From positions 1 through 64,000 of the forward strand of contig CANNAN010000012.1 of the NCBI GenBank assembly GCA_947502635.1: a stretch of DNA of 64,000 nt. The letters run 5' to 3'. Positions 1-6,221 of this stretch are shown piece by piece; positions within the stretch are counted from its first letter, which is position 1, and each line of letters starts with the position of its first letter. Under the pieces are notes generated by a model. That model was not told where the DNA came from. It saw only the letters and a program-made list of their open reading frames with translations, and ran no database searches. Position numbers and translations under genes: made by a program. Source of the stretch: an uncultured Flavobacteriaceae bacterium. Its GTDB lineage: Bacteria > Bacteroidota > Bacteroidia > Flavobacteriales > Flavobacteriaceae.

Positions 1-29
1 CGGAATACCGTCTGATCACTTTGTCATTT

Positions 30-90
30 TTGTACATAATTGTTTAGGATTATGTAGCCTTTATTCAGGACGGGTCATAATTATGTACAA
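30..90. repeat. 12-bp inverted repeat, possible gene-less cassette
   Basis: TTGTACATAATT at 30-41 is perfectly complementary to AATTATGTACAA at 79-90, with 37 nt between. It sits just beyond the first attC-like hairpin, where the next cassette of the array should begin. No coding potential fits inside. It may be a collapsed cassette or simply a hairpin. The outer copy lacks the final C of the AAC core. Confidence 0.4.
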
Positions 91-213
91 CGGTCTTGTA
101 TATGAATAGTTGCGATTTCGTGAGTAGGATTTTCGATAGAAAATCAGCCCAACAAAGCGGAACTATTCTTTTGTTTTAAAGATTAAATGTAGCAATTATT
201 TATATACGGTGTT
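89..213. repeat. attC-like hairpin site 1
   Basis: The edges are AAC (89-91) and GTT (211-213). Inside are imperfect complementary arms GTATATGAATAGTTGC (98-113) and GCAATTATTTATATAC (192-207). They match at 14 of 16 positions, and the two differences are G/A changes that still allow G-U pairing. The loop is about 78 nt. Size, symmetry and AAC/GTT edges resemble an integron attC site; the R boxes otherwise depart from the consensus. Confidence 0.55.
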
Positions 214-226
214 GGCATTTCGTTTT

Positions 227-712
227 TCATTTTTTTATTCCAAATATTTTGATCCATTTCGGCTTATTTCGGCTAAAGAATACTCCACCAAGTATCATTA
301 TTATTCCTGTTGCAATCCCAACCATTCCAAAAAAAGTTGTTTCAGGTATTCTTGTTAAAACTTCTGATGCAAATGCAGCATATAGTCCTATTACTGACCA
401 ATACATAAAACTAAAATGCCTAAATCCCCATGTGTTTGTTGGTTTTTTAGTCCAAATTGGTATCATTCCGAGGACAGTTGTCACAAGACTTGCGATGGTT
501 GCATAATGAAAAATTCCCCAACCGTTGAATAACCGATAAATCATAAAAGATGTAGTTAATAAAATTGCCATACTTACCACATAGGCATATCCAATTTGTC
601 TATGCCTTTTAGTTCCTTTTTTCATTATCAAGACGATTGCACCGAATATCAAAGCAAATAATGACGATATAAGGTGAATCAATCCTATTGTATCTCCAAC
701 TAAGTTTTCCAT
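227..712 (-). CDS. DUF2306-type integral membrane protein
   Basis: A 161-residue protein with about five predicted membrane spans (roughly 10-30, 40-59, 68-87, 99-119, 127-146). Histidines H13, H37, H69 and H99 lie at or near membrane ends, as in the DUF2306 family, whose biochemical role is not established. The last span is followed by a short basic tail (SRNKPKWIKIFGIKK). The gene is bracketed by GTTGGCATT (211-219) and AATGCCAAC (825-833), which marks it as the single gene of a cassette-like unit. It has no functional link to the polysaccharide loci to the right. The ATG at 712 is the natural start because it leads straight into the first hydrophobic span. I see no signal peptide or soluble domain. 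Confidence 0.75.
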   Translation of the reverse strand: MENLVGDTIGLIHLISSLFALIFGAIVLIMKKGTKRHRQIGYAYVVSMAILLTTSFMIYRLFNGWGIFHYATIASLVTTVLGMIPIWTKKPTNTWGFRHFSFMYWSVIGLYAAFASEVLTRIPETTFFGMVGIATGIIMILGGVFFSRNKPKWIKIFGIKK

Positions 713-1029
713 TTAATTAATGATTTGTGTTTGATATTATAATTCAAAAATCGAACTATTCTTTTGGTTTAGAAATTTTTTAATTCTGAAATGTAGATTA
801 TTAAGGATGAAGTGTTTTTTAATGAATGCCAACGATCAGTATAAGAAACGTAGGGTAGGTGATAAGCGATACATTTCGGATTAGTATTAAGCCAAATATA
901 AATATTTTGCTTTTACCTTTTTTCTCATAAACGCTAAATTTTATAGTTGGCGACTTAGTAAAAAAGCACAGACCCTTCGATTAAGCCTGAAAGGCCTATG
1001 TTTTCTTATACATTGTTAGCAAAAGTTGT
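713..1029. other. Non-coding inter-cassette region
   Basis: No gene is seen. The stretch holds the second attC-like hairpin (831-1017) plus the short upstream region of the DUF2306 gene. A small inverted motif, AAGCCTGAAAGGCCT, lies near 983-997. Confidence 0.6.
831..1017. repeat. attC-like hairpin site 2
   Basis: The edges are AAC (831-833) and GTT (1015-1017). The complementary arms are GTATAAGAAACGTAGG (839-854) and CCTATGTTTTCTTATAC (995-1011), pairing with one bulged base and one G-U type difference. The loop is about 140 nt. It has the same layout as the site at 89-213 but different arm sequences. attC sites likewise vary in sequence while keeping their fold. Confidence 0.55.
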
Positions 1030-1629
1030 TTATCCGTTCAAATATTCGTTTCGTTTAAAATCAATTCCTTTTCTAATTAAATATGCATGATAAGCACTTG
1101 GAATATCGTGCGTCCATTTTGGTAATATCAGGGTTATTAATATTCTGTCAATATGAGATATTAGTCCCATAATTATTGCTAATGCGAACGGAACTCCAGC
1201 GTGATTAAATCCGATTAAAGATGTGAAAGCAATTAATAAAGTAATTCCCCAAAGTTTAGAAAGAAAAGCGTGAGTACAAGTTTCTTTTTTAAATTTTAGA
1301 AGACTTATCACATAACAAGCTATTTCCATTCCAAGAATCGTCCAAATGACAATAGAATTGTCAGAAATTAGTTTCGGATATAAAATCCAAGTCGAAAAAC
1401 CAATTGATAACCAAAATATCATATCTGTTTGGCTGTCCATTCGTCTTAATTTGGCTGAGGATATATTTTGTTTTCTCGCAATTATACCATCCAATATATC
1501 AGATATTAATCCTAAATACATTAAAACCACAATTGTTATTTTAGCATTCTCTCCAATAAAATAAGCTAAGCTCAAAATTATAGGAGCTAATAACAATCGG
1601 AATAATATTAATGTAATCGGTATGTTCAT
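1030..1629 (-). CDS. CDP-alcohol phosphatidyltransferase-like membrane protein
   Basis: A 199-residue, multi-span membrane protein. Residues 44-69 carry the family signature D(x)2DG(x)2AR(x)8-G(x)3D(x)3D: D44, D47, G48, A51, R52, D65 and D69 are present, but the conserved glycine is replaced by L61. Family members transfer a phosphoalcohol from a CDP-alcohol (for example CDP-diacylglycerol) in phospholipid synthesis, using the aspartates to hold divalent metal. The substrate cannot be read from sequence, and the Gly-to-Leu change leaves activity open. The gene sits alone between GTTAGCAAAA (1015-1024) and TTTTGCTAAC (1637-1646), the matched pair of a cassette-like unit. It is more likely a mobile passenger gene than the cell's main phospholipid enzyme. 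Confidence 0.75.
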   Translation of the reverse strand: MNIPITLILFRLLLAPIILSLAYFIGENAKITIVVLMYLGLISDILDGIIARKQNISSAKLRRMDSQTDMIFWLSIGFSTWILYPKLISDNSIVIWTILGMEIACYVISLLKFKKETCTHAFLSKLWGITLLIAFTSLIGFNHAGVPFALAIIMGLISHIDRILITLILPKWTHDIPSAYHAYLIRKGIDFKRNEYLNG

Positions 1630-1643
1630 TTTTAATTTTTGCT

Positions 1644-1679
1644 AACATGAATATATAGTTACCATGGTAACTATATATT
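1644..1679. repeat. Perfect 30-bp palindrome beside AAC core
   Basis: An AAC core (1644-1646) is followed by a perfect palindrome, 1650-1679, with 15-bp arms centred on ACCATGGT and no loop. It lies between the cassette-like unit on its left and the recombinase remnant on its right, where an attI site or first attC would sit. No GTT partner follows it. It could also act as an operator or a terminator-like hairpin. Confidence 0.5.
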
Positions 1680-1692
1680 TCTTATATGCTCA

Positions 1693-1852
1693 CTAAGATA
1701 ATAAATCTTCGATGTCTGTAAAGGTATTAGTAGTAAGATGTGTGTATATTTCTGTAGTTTTAGTTGAATTTATGGACTAACAACAACTAAATGTAACGAA
1801 TATTAGTACCACTTTCCAATAAAAACGTTGCAAAACTATGTCTTAACATGTG
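1693..1852 (-). pseudogene. Tyrosine recombinase/integrase C-terminal remnant
   Basis: Minus-strand translation from 1852 gives HMLRHSFATFLLESGTNIRYI, then a TAG stop (1787-1789), a degraded LLVHK segment, a one-base frameshift, then STKTTEIYTHLTTNTF and a TAG stop at 1693-1695. This matches the C-terminal catalytic box of Xer/IntI-type tyrosine recombinases: the HxxR motif (HMLRH), a damaged LLGHK motif, and the nucleophile tyrosine in EIYTH. The N-terminal domain and the first catalytic arginine are missing, and upstream reading frames are broken. It directly adjoins the cassette-like array, which suggests it once moved those cassettes. Its 3' end faces them, the reverse of the usual intI orientation. 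Confidence 0.8.
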
Positions 1853-2168
1853 TTATAGAATAGAATCTATTTGGCATCCCTAAAACCATTTCATAATAAA
1901 ATTTTATAGTATTATAACCATATTAATAACAGTGTATTTTGGTTGTCTAAAGTCTTTATATTTAAATAGATATTAAAGAAAATTGTCTATTTAGATACTT
2001 AAAAAATTTTAAATTTTAGTATATTAGAAAAATTAAAGACGAAATATAAACTTTGGCTTTGTGTACCATTAATATCCAATATTTTTACCCACATTATATA
2101 GTCAAATGTTAGAGACAAGCATAAGAATTTATAAAATCTACTAATTCCTCTAAAAATATGCTATAATT
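1853..2168. other. AT-rich non-coding region
   Basis: No intact gene is seen. The first bases may be further decayed recombinase sequence: minus-strand reading gives no continuous frame upstream of the HMLRH box. The rest is the upstream region of the phosphotriesterase-like gene, without a promoter I can assign. Confidence 0.5.
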
Positions 2169-3209
2169 ATGAATAAGTCTATTAGCATTTTAACAGTCAT
2201 TCTTTCAATAGTATTATATAGCGGATGTGAATCATCCAAAAACCAGTTTTTTATTCAAGATTTAAAAGGGAATCAGGCTATTGATACCAGTCAAATTTGG
2301 TTAACACACGAACATGTATTAGTCGATTTTATAGGAGCCGATAGTATACGTCCAGATAGTTGGAATCATGATTCTATTATGAAAGAGGTGTTGCCGTTTT
2401 TTAATAAATTATCAGAGTTTAATGTCGATTACTTTGTTGATGCGACTCCTGCTTATCTTGGAAGAGATGTATTTCTTCTTGAAAAAATTGCAGACACGTC
2501 TGGGATTAAAATAATGACAAACACAGGGTTTTATGGAGCAAGAAATAATAAATATATTCCAAAATTTGTTGAAGAAATGGCTGCAGAAGAAATAGCAGAA
2601 ATCTGGATTAACGAATTTATATATGGTATAGATGATACCCACATAAAACCTGGTTTTATTAAAATAGGCGTAGACAATACAGATCGTCTTAAGTTAATGC
2701 ATCAAAAATTAATAGAAGCCGCTGCATTTACGCATCTAAAAACAGGATTAACAATTGCATCCCATACAGGAAAAGCAAAAGGGATGTGGCCTCAAATAAA
2801 AATCCTTAAACGAATGGGGGTTTCGCCCGAAGCATTTATTTGGGTACATGCTCAACAAGAAAGTGATGTTAAAAATTATCTTAAAGCGGCAGAGATTGGA
2901 TGCTGGATAAGTCTTGATGGATTGGGTTGGGAAATAGAGGGACATATTGAAAAATTAATATTCGCAAAGGAGCATGGAATATTGAATCGTATTTTAATAT
3001 CGCATGATGCAGGATGGTATGATCCTCAAAAAAATGTTCAGACCATTAAACCGTTTACTAATATTTTTGAGAAGCTCATTCCAAAGTTAAAAGGGCACGG
3101 ATTTACAGATAAAGAGATCAACTTATTAATTAAAGTGAACCCTGTAAAAGCATTTTCATTAGGCATTAAATCCTATAACTTAGAAAGTGAAAATAACTCC
3201 AGAGAATAA
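2169..3209 (+). CDS. Phosphotriesterase-family metal-dependent lipoprotein
   Basis: A 346-residue protein of the phosphotriesterase (PTE/PHP) branch of the amidohydrolase superfamily. The full metal-binding set is visible: H47 and H49 in THEHVL, K165 in IKIGVD (the bridging, usually carboxylated lysine), H199 in ASHTG, H227 in WVHAQ and D280 in ISHDAGW. A binuclear metal TIM barrel is therefore expected. The N-terminus is a lipoprotein signal with lipobox YSGC at C20, placing the enzyme in the periplasm or on a membrane, which is unusual for PTE homologues of the cytoplasm. Family members hydrolyse lactones, phosphotriesters or esters; the natural substrate here is unknown. It precedes the GH2/GH3 pair by 480 bp on the same strand, so a role in cleaving a lactone or ester made during glycan breakdown is possible but only inferred. 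Confidence 0.82.
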   Translation: MNKSISILTVILSIVLYSGCESSKNQFFIQDLKGNQAIDTSQIWLTHEHVLVDFIGADSIRPDSWNHDSIMKEVLPFFNKLSEFNVDYFVDATPAYLGRDVFLLEKIADTSGIKIMTNTGFYGARNNKYIPKFVEEMAAEEIAEIWINEFIYGIDDTHIKPGFIKIGVDNTDRLKLMHQKLIEAAAFTHLKTGLTIASHTGKAKGMWPQIKILKRMGVSPEAFIWVHAQQESDVKNYLKAAEIGCWISLDGLGWEIEGHIEKLIFAKEHGILNRILISHDAGWYDPQKNVQTIKPFTNIFEKLIPKLKGHGFTDKEINLLIKVNPVKAFSLGIKSYNLESENNSRE

Positions 3210-3689
3210 TCTGGCATTGTTAAAACAGTTATAAACTTCAAACATTAGCCATAACATTTATACAAAACTTAAAATAACTTATTTCAACCTTTAATAGAAA
3301 TACTATTAACTCTAGTAATGGATATTTAAAGGTATAAGAACAGATCTTATTCAGGGCCTGGAAATTTGTTATTTTAAGTAGTAAAAAAATCTATTAAAAA
3401 CATAAAATCCAATCATTTTATGTGAATTGAAACATATGTGTTAATATTTGAAGCGTAAGGTCTAATAATTGACTTGAATTTTAAATACTTTTGAGTCCAA
3501 CATAATATACAAACTAGGTTTACATGGTTTCACTCTCAATCTTTTTGTCATAAATTTTATTTAATTAATAGATTTAGAACTATTGTAATAGGTCTATAAA
3601 CATATTTTTAATTAAATGCTAAAAAGGAAAGATTAATGAAGAAATTAAAGGATAACTATATACATTTAAATAGATAAAACAAATTACAA
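3210..3689. other. Non-coding region upstream of GH2
   Basis: No gene is seen. It is AT-rich, with a small inverted repeat CATAAAAT (3401-3408) / ATTTTATG (3415-3422). It probably holds the terminator of the preceding gene and the promoter of the GH2-GH3 pair, neither of which can be assigned with confidence. Confidence 0.5.
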
Positions 3690-6158
3690 ATGAACAAAAC
3701 AAAAAAACTTTTCCTTTTAGGGGTCTTAATTTTAGGAGTTTTTGGAAATAGTAAAGTATGGGCTCAGGATATTAATTTTAATGATGCTTGGAAGTTTTAT
3801 AATGCTAAAGCAGAAGGTGCAGAAAAAGCAGTATTCAACGATGCTAAATGGAGGCCTTTAAACCTCCCTCATGATTGGGCTATTGAAGGCCCTTTTGATG
3901 TGAAGTATAATGCCCGTGCAGGAGGGCTTCCGTTTCATGGAACAGGTTGGTATCGTAAACATTTTAAAATGGATGCAGATGCTAAAGGAAAAGTAATAAG
4001 AATTGAGTTTGAAGGTGCTATGTATGATGCACATGTATGGGTAAATGGTCAATTTATTGGAAATCGTCCTTTTGGCTATATCGGTTTTGAGTTTGACATT
4101 AGTAACTATTTGAAGTATGATGGATCCGATAATGTGATTGCCGTACGCTTACAACCTGAAGATTTATCATCACGCTGGTATCCGGGTGCAGGTTTATATC
4201 GTTCGGTATGGCTTAAAATTGATAATCCAGTACATGTTGCACAATGGGGAACTTATATTACAACACCTACTGTCACAAAAGCGCTGGCAGTAGTTCAAAA
4301 TGAAACCGTAGTGGTAAACAAAGGTAATAATGATGCTAAAGTAAAGGTAAAACAGGAATACTTCTCGCCAGAAGGTAAATTGGTAGCATCTGCAGACGAA
4401 ACGATTTCAATCCCTGCTAACGCTTCCAATACCTCTGCATTATTTTGTAACATTGAAAACCCACAACGTTGGGATACAGAAACCCCAAATTTATATGATG
4501 TGGTAACAACGGTTACACAAAATGGAACTGTAGTAGATACTTATAAAAGTAGAATAGGATTAAGATCTATAAGCTATACCAAAGATGGTTTTTTCTTAAA
4601 TGATAAACAAGTTCGTTTTAATGGTGTGTGTTTGCATCATGATAATGGGGCTTTAGGGTCTGCTGTATATCGAAGAGCAGAGGAAAGAAAGTTACAAATT
4701 ATGAAAAGCATGGGAGTTAATGCGATTCGTACGAGTCATAACCCGCCTTCAAGAGAACTTTTAGAGCTTTGTGATGAATTGGGACTCATGGTGCAGGACG
4801 AAGCATTTGATGTATGGAAAATGCAAAAAGTACCTAATGGATACAATACGTTTTTTGATGAGTGGGGGGAGCGAGATTTGAAAGATATGATTAAGAGAGA
4901 CCGTAATCATCCATCGATTGTTATGTGGAGTATTGGTAATGAAATTATTGAACAAAAGGATGCAGAAAATGGTTGGAAAGTTGCGAAGCGACTAAATGAA
5001 TACTGCAAAGAAACAGACCCTACGAGACCAACTTCAGCTGGGTTTAATCATTACTCAGGACCATATGATAATAATATGGCGCAGCAAGTAGATATAGCTG
5101 GAGTAAATTACAAACCAACACGATACAGTGATATTCGTAATAAATATCCAGAATTACCTATAGTTGGTACTGAAACTTCCAGTTGTACTAGTAGTCGCGG
5201 GGTGTACCACTTGCCAATTGAAAAGTATAAAACACACGAGTCAAAACATGTAACAAGTTATGATTTAATAGGTCCTGTTTGGGCATATCCCCCAGATATA
5301 GAATTTCACTTTCAGGAACAAAACCCGCATGTTATGGGTGAGTTTGTTTGGACTGGATTCGATTATTTAGGAGAACCCACCCCATACGGAGGAAGGGACA
5401 ATTCTACAAATGGCTATTGGAACGATGATTGGCCATCCCACAGTTCTTATTTTGGAGCTGTAGATTTATGCGGATTTCCTAAAGATAGATTTTATTTATA
5501 CCAAAGTCAGTGGACTACAGAACCAATGATTCATCTATTGCCACATTGGAATTGGAAAGGGATGGAAGGAAAAAATATCCCTGTGTATTGTTACACTAAT
5601 TGTGATAGTGCAGAGCTTTTTGTTAATGGAAAATCAATGGGTAAAAGAGAGAAAGGGAAAGATTTAACAGAAATAAAAGTTGATTTCTTGAGATACGAAC
5701 CAAAAACCTTTAAATCTAAATATAGGCTTTCTTGGAATGTGCCTTATGAAGCTGGAAATATAAAAGTTGTAGGGTATAAAGATGGTAAGCCCGTTAAGGA
5801 AAAGCAAATTTTTACAGCAGGTAAACCTGCCAAGGTGAGCTTATCGGTAGATAGAAGTGTTATTAACTCAGATGGAGAAGATTTGGCTTATGTCACAGTA
5901 AGAATAGAAGACAAAGCAGGGAACCTATGTCCAGCAGCGGATAATCTAGTAAATTTCTCTGTTAAGGGAGCTGGTGAATTACTTGCTGTCGATAACGGAA
6001 ATCAAATAAGTTTAGAATCATTTCAAGGCAGTAGTAGAAAGGCTTTTAATGGTATGTGCTTAGCTATTTTAAAATCATCTAAAAAGCGTGGTAAAATAGA
6101 ATTATTTGCTAAATTTAAAGGCTCAAAATCTAGCCGTATAATCATTCAAACAAAATGA
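3690..6158 (+). CDS. GH2 family glycoside hydrolase (beta-galactosidase-like)
   Basis: An 822-residue exported enzyme. A Sec signal peptide ends near VWAQD (about residue 26). Then come the GH2 jelly-roll sugar-binding domain (about 30-200), an Ig-like domain (about 205-300) and the TIM barrel (about 300-600). The acid/base is E418 in SIGNEI and the nucleophile is E495 in VGTETSS. A DUF4982-like and further beta-sandwich region fill the C-terminus. GH2 enzymes remove beta-linked galactose, glucuronate or mannose from chain ends; the architecture is that of the Bacteroidota beta-galactosidase type, but specificity is not settled by sequence. The GH3 gene follows after 63 bp, so the two are probably co-transcribed and act together on oligosaccharides imported by the nearby SusC/SusD. 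Confidence 0.88.
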   Translation: MNKTKKLFLLGVLILGVFGNSKVWAQDINFNDAWKFYNAKAEGAEKAVFNDAKWRPLNLPHDWAIEGPFDVKYNARAGGLPFHGTGWYRKHFKMDADAKGKVIRIEFEGAMYDAHVWVNGQFIGNRPFGYIGFEFDISNYLKYDGSDNVIAVRLQPEDLSSRWYPGAGLYRSVWLKIDNPVHVAQWGTYITTPTVTKALAVVQNETVVVNKGNNDAKVKVKQEYFSPEGKLVASADETISIPANASNTSALFCNIENPQRWDTETPNLYDVVTTVTQNGTVVDTYKSRIGLRSISYTKDGFFLNDKQVRFNGVCLHHDNGALGSAVYRRAEERKLQIMKSMGVNAIRTSHNPPSRELLELCDELGLMVQDEAFDVWKMQKVPNGYNTFFDEWGERDLKDMIKRDRNHPSIVMWSIGNEIIEQKDAENGWKVAKRLNEYCKETDPTRPTSAGFNHYSGPYDNNMAQQVDIAGVNYKPTRYSDIRNKYPELPIVGTETSSCTSSRGVYHLPIEKYKTHESKHVTSYDLIGPVWAYPPDIEFHFQEQNPHVMGEFVWTGFDYLGEPTPYGGRDNSTNGYWNDDWPSHSSYFGAVDLCGFPKDRFYLYQSQWTTEPMIHLLPHWNWKGMEGKNIPVYCYTNCDSAELFVNGKSMGKREKGKDLTEIKVDFLRYEPKTFKSKYRLSWNVPYEAGNIKVVGYKDGKPVKEKQIFTAGKPAKVSLSVDRSVINSDGEDLAYVTVRIEDKAGNLCPAADNLVNFSVKGAGELLAVDNGNQISLESFQGSSRKAFNGMCLAILKSSKKRGKIELFAKFKGSKSSRIIIQTK

Positions 6159-6221
6159 TTTTTAAGACTAGATCAAATTAATAGTCGAAATATATATAAT
6201 TTATAATCCGTAAAAAATCAC

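Larger units (their letters stand above)
30..1852. mobile_element. Integron-like gene cassette array remnant
   Basis: Read on the minus strand, this region runs: recombinase C-terminal remnant (1852-1693), a 30-bp palindrome (1679-1650), cassette A (CDP-alcohol transferase gene), a hairpin site (1017-831), cassette B (DUF2306 gene), and a second hairpin site (213-89). Each cassette starts with bases complementary to those just before its downstream hairpin: GTTAGCAAAA (1015-1024) with TTTTGCTAAC (1637-1646), and GTTGGCATT (211-219) with AATGCCAAC (825-833). In integrons the first bases of a cassette pair with the R'' box of its own attC in just this way. Only the AAC/GTT cores fit the attC consensus, so the family assignment is an inference. 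Only about 50 residues of recombinase remain, so the array is probably no longer autonomous. Confidence 0.6.

Noticed and set aside
3401-3422. 8-bp inverted repeat upstream of GH2 as an operator
   Set aside because: Short, AT-only and likely by chance in such AT-rich DNA; noted but not called.
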